This document shows, piece after piece, positions 1-7,113 of a stretch of 12,155 bases of DNA. Within the stretch, counting starts at the first letter, position 1, and each line of letters starts with the position of its first letter. Below the pieces are notes generated by a model, which did no database searches, was not told the DNA's origin, and saw only the letters and a program-made list of their open reading frames with translations. Where the stretch lies: NCBI GenBank assembly GCA_021767845.1, contig JAASSQ010000074.1:1-12155 (forward strand), given 5' to 3'. This DNA comes from Roseovarius sp. Lineage in GTDB: Bacteria; Pseudomonadota; Alphaproteobacteria; Rhodobacterales; Rhodobacteraceae. Made by a program: the position numbers and the translations under genes.

Positions 1-1642
1 CATACATCCCGAATGCGCCCAGCAGGAGCGCCAGCGCCAGAAGAACGGTAGCGGCGGGGTGCCGGATCGCCCAGTCGAGCAGCCGCATGTAGGCGCCGGT
101 CAGACCGCCGATGCGGCGGGGATCGCCGGTTTCGGCGGCGTGCAGCCGGCGTTTCGACGCGGCGCTTTGCGGTTGGCGCCGGCCGATGAAGCCGCCCAGG
201 ACTGGGATGAAGATCAGCGCCATGAACAGCGAGGCGAAGAGTGTCAGGATGACCGTGATCGGCAGGAATTTCATGAACTCGCCCACCAGCCCGGTCCAGA
301 ACAGCAGCGGGAAGAACACGCTGAGCGTGGTCGCGGTCGAGGCGATGATCGGCCAGGCCATGCGCTTGGCGGCCCCGGCATAGGCCTCGCGCGGGGTGGC
401 GCCCTGTTGCAGGTGCCGGTCGGCCAGTTCGGTGGTGACGATGGCGCCATCCACCAGCATGCCGACCACGAGGATCAGCGAGAACAGCACCACGATGTTC
501 ATGGTGTAGCCCATCGCCGACAGGGCGATGACCCCGGCCAGGAACGCCCCCGGAATGGCCAGCCCCACCAGGACCGCCGAGCGCGTGCCAAGCGCGGCCA
601 CGATGACGATCATCACCAGGATCACGGCGGCGATCACGTTCGCCTCGAGATCGGACAGCAGGGTCTCGACCTGCTCGGACTGGTCCTGGAGATAGTCGAT
701 GCGCACGGTTTCGGGCCAGTCGGCGCTGAGCCCGTCCAGCGCGGACTTGGTGGCGGCGACCGTGTCGATGATGTTGGCGCCCGAGCGTTTCTTGACCTCG
801 AGCGCAAGGGCGGGCTGGCCGTCGATGCGGGCAAAACCGTTGGGATCCTCGAAGGAGCGCCGGATCGTGGCCACGTCCTCGAACGTGACGACCGCATCAC
901 CCCGCACCTTGACGGGGATTTCCAGCACGTCCTCGATGTTCTCGATCAGGCCCGGCACCTTGAGCACGATCCGCCCGCCGCCGGTTTCGATGGCCCCGGC
1001 GGCGATCAGCCGGTTGTTGCGTTGCAGCTGGCTGATGAGTTCGTCGAAGCTGAGGTTGTAGGTCTGGAAGATCGTGGGGTCTATCAGCACCTCCAGGAAC
1101 TCGTCGCGCGCGCCCCCGATATCGACCTCGAGCACGCCGCCCAGCCCCTCGATTTCCTCCTGCGCCTCGTCGGCCAGATCGTTGAGCGTGCGTTCGGGGA
1201 CGGGCCCCGAGATGATCGCGGTGATGATCGGGAAGAGGGCGGTGTTGATCTCGGTGACGGTGAGGTCGAACGCATCTTCCGGCAGGTCGCTTTCGACCTG
1301 GTCGGCGGCTTCGCGGACCTTGTCGAGCGCCTCGTCGATGTCGCCGCCGGCGGTGAATTCCAGCTGGACGCTGGCAAAGCCTTCCGAGGCGTGGCTTTCC
1401 ATCTTTTCCAGCCCCTCGATGGCCGCGAACTCGGTTTCCATCGGTTCGATCAGCAGGCGTTCAGCATCGCCGGGGCTGATCCCGTCCAACCCGGTGGTGA
1501 CATAGACCAGCGGCAGCGGCACGTCGGGGTTGGCCTCTTTCGGGATGGCGACATAGGAATAGGCCCCGATCCCGAGGATCATGAGCAGCGCCATCAGGAT
1601 GACCCGGCTGCGCGAGAACGCCGCGTCGATCAGGCTGTTCAT
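1..1642 (-). CDS. RND efflux transporter permease subunit, N-terminal 547 codons (cut by window edge)
   Basis: This is the inner-membrane, proton-driven pump of a tripartite efflux system, in the AcrB/HAE-like RND superfamily. Translating the minus strand from the ATG at 1642 gives MNSLIDAAFSRSRVILMALL, with a first membrane helix at about residues 13-31. A long periplasmic porter region with the two subdomains expected before TM2 follows, then a cluster of membrane helices from about residue 335. The TM4 signature is GMLVDGAIV, with the Asp at residue 398 matching the proton-relay Asp407 of AcrB; the neighbouring position, Asp408 in AcrB, is Gly here. The visible part ends at the start of TM7, so roughly half of the usual ~1,030-1,050 residues is present. 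The start overlaps the adaptor stop as ATGA, which indicates translational coupling. The frame has no stop down to base 1. Substrate is unknown; the family call is firm, the subfamily is not. Confidence 0.93.
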   Translation of the reverse strand, partial: MNSLIDAAFSRSRVILMALLMILGIGAYSYVAIPKEANPDVPLPLVYVTTGLDGISPGDAERLLIEPMETEFAAIEGLEKMESHASEGFASVQLEFTAGGDIDEALDKVREAADQVESDLPEDAFDLTVTEINTALFPIITAIISGPVPERTLNDLADEAQEEIEGLGGVLEVDIGGARDEFLEVLIDPTIFQTYNLSFDELISQLQRNNRLIAAGAIETGGGRIVLKVPGLIENIEDVLEIPVKVRGDAVVTFEDVATIRRSFEDPNGFARIDGQPALALEVKKRSGANIIDTVAATKSALDGLSADWPETVRIDYLQDQSEQVETLLSDLEANVIAAVILVMIVIVAALGTRSAVLVGLAIPGAFLAGVIALSAMGYTMNIVVLFSLILVVGMLVDGAIVTTELADRHLQQGATPREAYAGAAKRMAWPIIASTATTLSVFFPLLFWTGLVGEFMKFLPITVILTLFASLFMALIFIPVLGGFIGRRQPQSAASKRRLHAAETGDPRRIGGLTGAYMRLLDWAIRHPAATVLLALALLLGAFGMY

Positions 1643-2778
1643 TGCCCGGCCCCCTGCGGCGGCGTGTCCGCCTTGGCAGGAACCGGCGAGGGGGCCACGG
1701 TTTCGCCGTCGGTGACGAAGCCCTGGCCGATCGTGATGATCCGCGCGGTGTCGGGCAGGCCCGTGACCCAGATGCCGTCGATCTCGGCGCGGACGATTTC
1801 GATGGGCTGGAAGGTGACGGTGTTGTCCTTGGTGACGGTTTTCACCCCGAGGCGTCCATCGGGGTCGAGCGAGACGGTGGAGGGTTGCACGAAATGCGCC
1901 TTGGCGGTGCCGGTCGGGATCAGCACTTCGGCGGAGATGCCGGCGGGAATGGCGCCGTCCTCGTTCGCGACGTCGATCTCGGCCAGGAAGGTGCGGGTTT
2001 CGGTGTTGGCGGAGGTGCCGACGAAACCGACCCGGCCCTCGCGCCGCGCGCCGGTGATGAAATCGACGGTCGCGGTCTGGCCGGTCTCGATCCGTCCGAG
2101 GGCGCGTTGCGGCACCTGGATGGCGACCGTCAGGGGGCGGTTGTCCACGATGCGCCCGACGGCGGCACCGGCCTGCACGAATTCCCCGCGGTCGAGCGTC
2201 AGGGTTTCGATCCGACCGGCGAAGGGCGCGGTGATGTCCAGCGATTCGATCGCCTCTTCTGCGTTGGTGACCGCGGCCTCGGCGGCGGCCAGGGTGGCGC
2301 GCGCCTGGGCCACGCGATCGACCGTGGCGACCCCGCGCTCGCGCAGTTCGGTGGCGTTGTCGAATTCACGTTGCGCGCGGGCCAGCTCTTCTCGGGCGCG
2401 GGCCAGGTCGGCCTCGGCGCGGGTGGCGGACAGGCGGGCGATCACCGCGCCGTCCTGCACATCCTCGCCCTTCTGGACCAGAACCTCGGCCACGTCGCCC
2501 GAGGTTTCGGTGCGGATCGAGGTTTCGCGATCGGGCAGGGCCTGCCCCTCGGCCTGGAACCGCAGCGTGACCGTCTGCACCGACGAGGTCGTGACGCCGA
2601 CGGCGACGGGATCGACCTGCGCCGCCTTGGCGCCGACCTCGGCGTCTTCTGCCGAGGGCCAGATATAGCCGCTGCCCATCCATCCCGTGATCGCCACGAC
2701 CAGCGCGGCGGCGATCCATGTCGAGCGCGACGCGCCCTTGTCGTCCTGAAAGGACAGACGTTCGGTGTTTTCTGACAT
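1639..2778 (-). CDS. RND efflux periplasmic adaptor subunit (membrane fusion protein)
   Basis: This 379-residue protein is the periplasmic adaptor that links an RND pump to an outer-membrane channel. It has a short cytoplasmic N-terminus and one membrane anchor at about residues 21-40 (TWIAAALVVAITGWMGSGYI). There is no lipobox Cys, so it is an anchored rather than a lipidated adaptor. Two half-lipoyl segments lie near 88-118 (TSGDVAEVLVQKGEDVQDG) and 181-211 (ITAPFAGRIETL). They are separated by an Ala/Glu/Arg-rich coiled-coil hairpin at about 117-180. A beta-barrel domain (about 215-290) and a membrane-proximal domain follow, and the tail is Pro/Ala-rich. Length is typical of the AcrA/MexA-like family. 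It overlaps the pump gene by 4 nt. The ribosome-binding site is weak (GAAAG about 7 nt upstream), but the start is supported by the N-terminal anchor. The exported compound cannot be inferred. Confidence 0.93.
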   Translation of the reverse strand: MSENTERLSFQDDKGASRSTWIAAALVVAITGWMGSGYIWPSAEDAEVGAKAAQVDPVAVGVTTSSVQTVTLRFQAEGQALPDRETSIRTETSGDVAEVLVQKGEDVQDGAVIARLSATRAEADLARAREELARAQREFDNATELRERGVATVDRVAQARATLAAAEAAVTNAEEAIESLDITAPFAGRIETLTLDRGEFVQAGAAVGRIVDNRPLTVAIQVPQRALGRIETGQTATVDFITGARREGRVGFVGTSANTETRTFLAEIDVANEDGAIPAGISAEVLIPTGTAKAHFVQPSTVSLDPDGRLGVKTVTKDNTVTFQPIEIVRAEIDGIWVTGLPDTARIITIGQGFVTDGETVAPSPVPAKADTPPQGAGQ

Positions 2779-2794
2779 GAAAGAGCTTTCACTG

Positions 2795-2812
2795 ACAATC
2801 GGGGACGATTGT
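2795..2812. promoter_or_regulatory. Perfect 7-bp inverted repeat upstream of the efflux adaptor gene
   Basis: ACAATCG-GGGA-CGATTGT is a perfect dyad with a 4-nt centre, ending 16 nt before the adaptor ATG in the 62-nt gap after the SpoIIAA-like gene. It could be an operator for a local repressor (TetR- or MarR-type sites have this kind of symmetry) or a small mRNA hairpin in the adaptor leader. It has no U-tract on either strand, so it is not a good intrinsic terminator. No regulator gene is visible in the window. Confidence 0.4.
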
Positions 2813-2841
2813 GCCCGTGGTGCAGGCCGGGGGCAACCGGG

Positions 2842-3600
2842 TCAACCGCCCGAGGCCCATTCGAGCGCGGCCGCATCCTCGGAGAGGTCGAAGGTGCGCA
2901 TCTCGATGGGGATCAGCGGGCCCATGGCCTGCACCATCGTGCGCATCCAGCCGGGCGCGCCGACCACGGCATAGCGGCCGACCTTGCCGATCGCGCCGAA
3001 CTTGGCCGACATGAAGCCGGGATCGCCCAGAAGGCCCAGATCGAAGCCTTGATAGTTCTTTATCCGTACCATCAGGTTGACCGTGCCCCGCGCCTCGACG
3101 GCGCGGTCGAAGGCGGCAAAGACCTCGTCGGCGGCGTCCTCGGTCATCATGCCGTCGATCTCGAACACCAGGAGTCCATCGGTTCCGTCCTGAACCACCC
3201 GCACGCCGGGGGTGTCGGCCGGTTCGTTTTCGGACAGGTCGCCCGCCCAGGACCGGGCCTCTGCGGCCGCGCCGGGGGCGAATGTGCGGAATTCCATCAT
3301 TGGCAGGATCGGGTCGAACCAGCTGAGCAGGGCCTCGAAGGCCTGCTTGTCGGTCACCACGGCGACTTTCCGAACCTTGGACCATTGCGGCAAGAGGGAA
3401 AACTCGAACCGCGCGTCCGCGATCAGCGCGTCGCCGGTGATGTCTTCCAGATCCTCGGCACGCAGCACGATGCCCATCTTGCCCGGCGCTTCGAGAGCGG
3501 GGGTCAGGTCGCGCTTCAGGATGTCGATGTCGGATTTTTCGACAACGCCCGAAAGCGTCACTTCATAGATGCGGGGGCTCAGTTCCTTGACGGTCAGCAT
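2842..3600 (-). CDS. Protein with two tandem SpoIIAA-like (STAS/SEC14-type) domains
   Basis: This 252-residue soluble protein has no signal peptide or membrane helix. It appears to be two copies of the SpoIIAA-like fold: residues 1-121 and about 134-252, joined by an acidic linker (DLSENEPADT). The halves align by eye near their ends: KVRKVAVVTDKQAFEALLSW with FRTF in copy 1, and KVGRYAVVGAPGWMRTMVQA with MRTF in copy 2. The family is often annotated as 'STAS/SEC14 domain-containing' or 'SpoIIAA family'; its members are thought to bind small hydrophobic ligands or act at membranes, but the biochemical role is unsettled. The start at 3600 was chosen over an in-frame ATG at 3723 because AAGGAGG lies 6 nt upstream and the first domain begins at once. 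It sits 62 nt upstream of the RND pump genes on the same strand and may be co-transcribed with them. Confidence 0.8.
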   Translation of the reverse strand: MLTVKELSPRIYEVTLSGVVEKSDIDILKRDLTPALEAPGKMGIVLRAEDLEDITGDALIADARFEFSLLPQWSKVRKVAVVTDKQAFEALLSWFDPILPMMEFRTFAPGAAAEARSWAGDLSENEPADTPGVRVVQDGTDGLLVFEIDGMMTEDAADEVFAAFDRAVEARGTVNLMVRIKNYQGFDLGLLGDPGFMSAKFGAIGKVGRYAVVGAPGWMRTMVQAMGPLIPIEMRTFDLSEDAAALEWASGG

Positions 3601-3606
3601 GTCATG

Positions 3607-3613
3607 CCTCCTT
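3607..3613 (-). promoter_or_regulatory. Strong ribosome-binding site deciding the start of the SpoIIAA-like gene
   Basis: AAGGAGG on the minus strand, 6 nt before the ATG at 3600. It fixes the start there and argues against the longer in-frame reading that begins at 3723. An out-of-frame ATG lies 5 nt upstream of the chosen one. Confidence 0.75.
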
Positions 3614-3806
3614 CCCTGGTGCGGTGTCGCGTGTGACGGTGGGACGTGCGGCGATCCTCGCGCCATTCGGAGCCGTTTCGATGCGGGGCGTGACAGGCGG
3701 ACACGGGGCATGGTCCCAACCACAAACGATCCATCCAGATGTGGTCGGGCGGTGTCGGCCGTTCAAGGGGCCGGCTGATCGCGCGGGCCGTGCGCGTGTC
3801 GGAAAG

Positions 3807-3840
3807 GGCGGGGCCGGTCGCGTGCGTGAACGGCCCCGCC
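3807..3840 (-). terminator. Putative intrinsic terminator after proV
   Basis: A perfect 10-bp inverted repeat, GGCGGGGCCG and CGGCCCCGCC, with a 14-nt loop. It starts 9 nt after the proV stop codon. On the minus strand the 3' side continues CTTTCC, only a weak U-tract, so termination may be partial. Position and stem strength suit the end of the proXWV operon. Confidence 0.6.
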
Positions 3841-3849
3841 GGCGGCGGA

Positions 3850-4923
3850 TCAGGCCGCCCTAGAGCGAATGCCGTCTTCCGAGGCCGTGACCGGGACAAG
3901 CGCCTTGAACAGGTCCTTCATCCGCAGAACCCCGACCTGCCGGCCATCGCGCGTGACGACATAGGACAGCCCGGTATCGCCCTCGGACAGCGCGATCACG
4001 GATTCCAGCGTGGCGTCGTGGCCGATCTCGCCCGCCGGATCCTCGGGCGGTTCCTCGGTTTTCTCCATGACCGAGCGGACGCGAAGCACGCGGGCGCGGT
4101 TGATGTCGGAGATGAAGTCCACGATGTAGGGATCGTTCGGCTTCATCAGGATCTCCTGCGGTTCGCCCTGCTGCACCACGTAGCCATCCTTGAGGATCAC
4201 CAGGTGGTCGGCCAGCTTCAACGCCTCGTCGAGGTCATGCGAGATGAACACGACCGTCTTGTGCAGTTCCTCCTGCAACTCCAGCAGCAGATCCTGCATG
4301 TCGGTGCGGATCAGCGGATCGAGGGCGGAGAACGCTTCGTCCATCAGCATCACCGGCGCGTTCGAGCACAGCGCGCGCGCGATCCCCACGCGCTGCTGCA
4401 TCCCGCCGGACAGCTGGTGGGGGAACTGGTCGCCCAGGCCTTCCAGCCCGACGCGGTCCAGCCACTTGGTCGCCTCGGCCTCGTATTCGGCCTTGGGCAG
4501 GCCGCGCACGGCGCGGGCCATCCCGGCGTTTTCCAGCACCGTGCGATGCGGCAGCAGCGCGAAGTTCTGGAACACCATCGACATTTCCTCGCGCCGGACG
4601 CGGCGCAGCTCTTCCTCGTCGAGATCGACGATGTTGGTGCCGTCGAGTTCCACCGCGCCGGCGGTGGGTTCGATCAGCCGGTTGAGGTGGCGGATCAGGG
4701 TGGATTTGCCCGACCCGGACAGGCCCATCATGACGGTGATGTCGCCTTCCTTGATGTCCACGTTGATGTCATTCAGCCCGAGAACGTGGTTGTGGTTTTC
4801 CAGAAGGTCGGCCTTGCTGATGCCGTCGCGGACGGCGGGCAGCACGCTTGCGGGGTCGTCACCGAAGATCTTGTAGAGATTTCGGATCGCGATCTTGGTG
4901 GTCTTTTCGGTTTCTGCGGTCAT
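3850..4923 (-). CDS. proV: Glycine betaine/L-proline-type ABC transporter, ATP-binding subunit
   Basis: This 357-residue cytoplasmic ATPase powers uptake of a quaternary-amine or proline-type osmolyte together with ProW and ProX. The nucleotide-binding domain has every expected element: Walker A GLSGSGKST (67-75), Q-loop Gln119, ABC signature LSGGMQQR (171-178), Walker B VMLMDE (191-196), D-loop SALD (199-202) and switch His229. The N-terminal NLYKIFGD and the stretch before Walker A match the ProV/OpuAA subfamily. After residue 280 there is one recognisable CBS-like segment (about 283-345). The E. coli protein is about 400 residues and has two CBS modules, so this tail is short. The start lies 4 nt after the proW stop with AGAGG next to it, implying coupled translation. 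It could serve betaine, choline, carnitine or proline; the exact ligand is not provable from this subunit. Confidence 0.95.
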   Translation of the reverse strand: MTAETEKTTKIAIRNLYKIFGDDPASVLPAVRDGISKADLLENHNHVLGLNDINVDIKEGDITVMMGLSGSGKSTLIRHLNRLIEPTAGAVELDGTNIVDLDEEELRRVRREEMSMVFQNFALLPHRTVLENAGMARAVRGLPKAEYEAEATKWLDRVGLEGLGDQFPHQLSGGMQQRVGIARALCSNAPVMLMDEAFSALDPLIRTDMQDLLLELQEELHKTVVFISHDLDEALKLADHLVILKDGYVVQQGEPQEILMKPNDPYIVDFISDINRARVLRVRSVMEKTEEPPEDPAGEIGHDATLESVIALSEGDTGLSYVVTRDGRQVGVLRMKDLFKALVPVTASEDGIRSRAA

Positions 4924-4927
4924 CCTC

Positions 4928-5965
4928 TTAGCCCTTCTGTGCGGCGTTGATGCGGTTTAGGGCGGATTTCGTGACGCGGTCGAGGATCACCGCTAGGATC
5001 ACGATGCCGAGGCCCGAGACGAGGCCGACACCCAGTTCAAGGTTGTTGATCCCGCGCAGCACCAGCACCCCCAGTCCCGGCGCCGAGACAAGCGAGGCGA
5101 TGACGACCATCGCAAGGCTCATCATGATGGTCTGGTTCACGCCGGCCATGATGTTGGGCAGCGCCAGCGGCACCTGCACGCCGAATAGCTTCTGCCGGTC
5201 GGTCATGCCGAAGGCGTCGGCGGCTTCGATCACGGTCTCGTCGACCATGCGGATGCCAAGGTCGGTCAGGCGGATCACCGGCACGATCGCGTAAAGGATG
5301 ATCGCGATGCCGTAGAGCTTGGGCTCGGTGACCGAGAACAGGAAGATCAGGGGAATGAGATAGACGAATGGCGGTAGCGTCTGGAGCATGTCCAGGATCG
5401 GTATGGTGCCCGCCCGCATCTTGTCGGAGCGGGACATCGCGATGCCGATCGGAACGCCGAACAGGACGCAGAGAAAGGCACAGACCATGATGATCGCCAG
5501 CGTCTGCATGGCGTAGCTGTAATAGTCGATGAAGGCCAGGCCGCCGATGCTGATCGCCACGAAGGCCAGCAGTTGCCACGAGCGCGACACCAGCCAGACG
5601 ATGGTCAGCAGAAGCGGCATGACGATCCACCAGGGCGTGTTGAGAATGGCGTAGAGCGACCCGTCGAGCATCCACGACAGCGGTTGCGTGATCGGGTCCA
5701 GCACGACGCTGATCGAATCCTTGACGTTGAGAAAGCCGTTTTCCAGCCCGAGGGTCAGTTCCCGGGATTGCGGAAACGAGGCGCAGGCTTCGTTCAGCGC
5801 ATCCATCGACGGGAAGGGGAGTTCCCAGATCGACTTGGACACTTCTTCCTTGCCCGAGCTTTTTGCAACGAGAGCTTCCATGGACATCGGCGCGGCATCG
5901 CCGCTGCCTTGTTCGCACCAGTCTTCCAGACCGAGCGCACTGAATACGAAATCATATGTCGCCAT
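4928..5965 (-). CDS. proW: Glycine betaine/L-proline-type ABC transporter, permease subunit
   Basis: This 345-residue inner-membrane permease is a partner of ProV. The first ~110 residues are hydrophilic and include an acidic segment, as in ProW, whose N-terminal tail is extracytoplasmic. Hydrophobic helices follow at about 112-128, 130-148, 153-177, 195-212, 216-234, 275-296 and 311-330. The conserved EAA loop that contacts the ATPase starts at Glu247 (EAADAFGMTDRQKLFGVQ). The segment QTLPPFVYLIPLIFLF is a hallmark of this subfamily. The start at 5965 is supported by AAGGAG 9 nt upstream. It is separated from proX by 97 nt that contain a terminator-like hairpin, and runs straight into proV. 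Length agrees with E. coli ProW (354 residues). Confidence 0.95.
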   Translation of the reverse strand: MATYDFVFSALGLEDWCEQGSGDAAPMSMEALVAKSSGKEEVSKSIWELPFPSMDALNEACASFPQSRELTLGLENGFLNVKDSISVVLDPITQPLSWMLDGSLYAILNTPWWIVMPLLLTIVWLVSRSWQLLAFVAISIGGLAFIDYYSYAMQTLAIIMVCAFLCVLFGVPIGIAMSRSDKMRAGTIPILDMLQTLPPFVYLIPLIFLFSVTEPKLYGIAIILYAIVPVIRLTDLGIRMVDETVIEAADAFGMTDRQKLFGVQVPLALPNIMAGVNQTIMMSLAMVVIASLVSAPGLGVLVLRGINNLELGVGLVSGLGIVILAVILDRVTKSALNRINAAQKG

Positions 5966-6011
5966 TTTTGCTTTCTCCTTGGCGCGTCAGGTCGCTGGAC
6001 TGTCGCGCATT

Positions 6012-6047
6012 AAAAAAAAGCAGGGCCGACTCCGGGGTCGGCCCTGC
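6012..6047 (-). terminator. Strong intrinsic terminator/attenuator between proX and proW
   Basis: On the minus strand GCAGGGCCGAC and GTCGGCCCTGC form a perfect 11-bp, GC-rich stem with a 6-nt loop, followed at once by eight T residues. The stem begins about 15 nt after the proX stop, and the T-run ends about 46 nt before the proW start. This is a textbook intrinsic terminator placed inside an operon. It probably acts partially, limiting read-through into proWV, and may also protect the proX mRNA 3' end. Confidence 0.88.
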
Positions 6048-6062
6048 CAGGGATTCAAGGGA

Positions 6063-7043
6063 TCAGCCCTGATCCAGGATGGCCATCAGGTTCTTGCGGG
6101 CCGAGTCGCTCAGCCACGCATCCCACTGGTCCTGGAAGTTGGTCAGGTAATAGACGGCCGCCTCTTCAGCCGAGGCGTTGTTCTCGTCTTTCCAGGCCAG
6201 AACGGCGCTCATGTTCGAGGTCTTGAAGGTCATGTTCTGCATCAGCTCGAACACGGCGGGGTTGTTTTCCTGCAGATCGGCGGTCACGGCCGTCACGATC
6301 GGCGCCGCCGGGAAATCCGACACGCCGGGATTGTCGGTGTCCGCGTTCTGGTTGCGGGCATGGACATCCGGCTTGACCTCGCCAAGGTCCACCTTGGTCA
6401 TGTCATATTTGCCGAGCGGCACGGTCGGACCCCAGTAGTAGCCGAACCACGGCTCTTCCTCGAGCACGGCGTCGGCCATCGACGTGGCGAGCACCTGGCC
6501 CGAGCCCGAGTTGAACACCTCGATGCCGTGGCCTTCGAGGTCGAGTGCTTCGGCGAGGTTGTCGCTGACCACGCGGCAGCCCCAGCCTTCGGGGCAGTTA
6601 TAGAAGCGCCCGCCGACCAGTTCGGGGTTTTCAAGGATACCCTCGATGGTTTTCAGTTCCGGGTGTTCCTCGGCGAGATAGGTGGGAATCCACCAGCCTT
6701 CGACGCCGCCCGGCTCGAGCACCTTGCCGGCTTCCACGACCTTGCCCGCGTCGCGCAGCTCGTCATAGGTGTCGCCGGTGGAGTTCAGCCACAGTTCGGT
6801 GACGATGTCGGGCTCGCCGTTCTCGGCGACCGAGGTGACGGCGGGGATCGTGTCGGAGGACACGACGCTCACGTCGCAGCCGTAGCCTTGTTCCATGATG
6901 AACGAAGCCACGCTTGTCACCACTTGGGCCGAGGCCCAATTCATTTCAGTAATCGAAACATCTCCGCAGTCGCCGGATTGCGCGTGGGCGGCGATCGGTG
7001 CCGCCATTGCCCCGGCGGCAATAAACGTGGATAGCTTCCTCAT
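6063..7043 (-). CDS. proX: Glycine betaine/L-proline-type ABC transporter, periplasmic substrate-binding protein
   Basis: This 326-residue binding protein captures the osmolyte in the periplasm and delivers it to ProW. A Sec signal peptide is clear (MRKLSTFIAAGAMAAPIAAHA, probable cleavage after Ala21, before QSGD). The mature part is an OpuAC-type domain with the family's early motif ITEMNWASAQ (31-40). It carries many Trp/Tyr residues (Trp36, 85, 117, 118, 154, 199, 204) that could supply an aromatic cage for a quaternary ammonium group. Cysteines at 150 and 156 (CPEGWGC) resemble a small disulfide loop known in E. coli ProX; Cys26 and Cys56 may form a second one. It is first in the operon, unlike the E. 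coli proVWX order. The SD region is an unusual triple AAAGG. Glycine betaine or a related betaine is the likeliest ligand, by inference. Confidence 0.95.
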   Translation of the reverse strand: MRKLSTFIAAGAMAAPIAAHAQSGDCGDVSITEMNWASAQVVTSVASFIMEQGYGCDVSVVSSDTIPAVTSVAENGEPDIVTELWLNSTGDTYDELRDAGKVVEAGKVLEPGGVEGWWIPTYLAEEHPELKTIEGILENPELVGGRFYNCPEGWGCRVVSDNLAEALDLEGHGIEVFNSGSGQVLATSMADAVLEEEPWFGYYWGPTVPLGKYDMTKVDLGEVKPDVHARNQNADTDNPGVSDFPAAPIVTAVTADLQENNPAVFELMQNMTFKTSNMSAVLAWKDENNASAEEAAVYYLTNFQDQWDAWLSDSARKNLMAILDQG

Positions 7044-7045
7044 GA

Positions 7046-7060
7046 CCTTTCCTTTCCTTT
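7046..7060 (-). repeat. Three tandem AAAGG copies forming the proX ribosome-binding region
   Basis: On the minus strand AAAGGAAAGGAAAGG lies directly before the proX ATG. The middle copy is 7 nt from the start, good Shine-Dalgarno spacing; the nearest copy is only 2 nt away and the farthest 12 nt. The repeat may simply make a purine-rich, unstructured and efficient ribosome-loading site for the abundant binding protein. Confidence 0.5.
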
Positions 7061-7082
7061 AACGCGCCGCTTCCAACCTCTC

Positions 7083-7113
7083 GGATTAGAAAATTCATTC
7101 AATAAATGCGGAA
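7083..7113 (-). promoter_or_regulatory. Possible proX promoter in an AT-rich leader
   Basis: In otherwise GC-rich DNA, 7082-7107 is AT-rich. On the minus strand it contains TCTAAT (7085-7090), one mismatch from the consensus -10 TATAAT, about 42 nt before the proX start. The hexamer 17 nt upstream (TTCCGC) is a poor -35, so an activator or another sigma factor could be needed. The location is suggestive only. Confidence 0.3.

Noticed and set aside
59..2668. 869-codon open frame on the plus strand
   Set aside because: It is antisense to the RND pump and adaptor genes, both strongly recognisable. Its product is rich in Asp, Gly, His, Arg and Gln with no domain, as expected for a shadow frame in GC-rich DNA.
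3601..3723. N-terminal extension of the SpoIIAA-like protein from an upstream ATG at 3723
   Set aside because: The extra 41 residues are Arg/Pro/Ser-rich and unlike the domain, while AAGGAGG lies 6 nt before the ATG at 3600.
3738..3766. TTGAAC-like -35 upstream of the SpoIIAA-like gene as a promoter
   Set aside because: The hexamer at 17-nt spacing (CACATC) matches the -10 consensus at only two positions.
3739..4950. 403-codon plus-strand frame opposite proV
   Set aside because: proV on the minus strand has every ABC ATPase motif. The antisense product is low-complexity, rich in His, Gln and Asp.
5688..7034. 448-codon plus-strand frame across proW and proX
   Set aside because: It crosses the proX-proW terminator and lies antisense to two clear transporter genes, with no recognisable protein.
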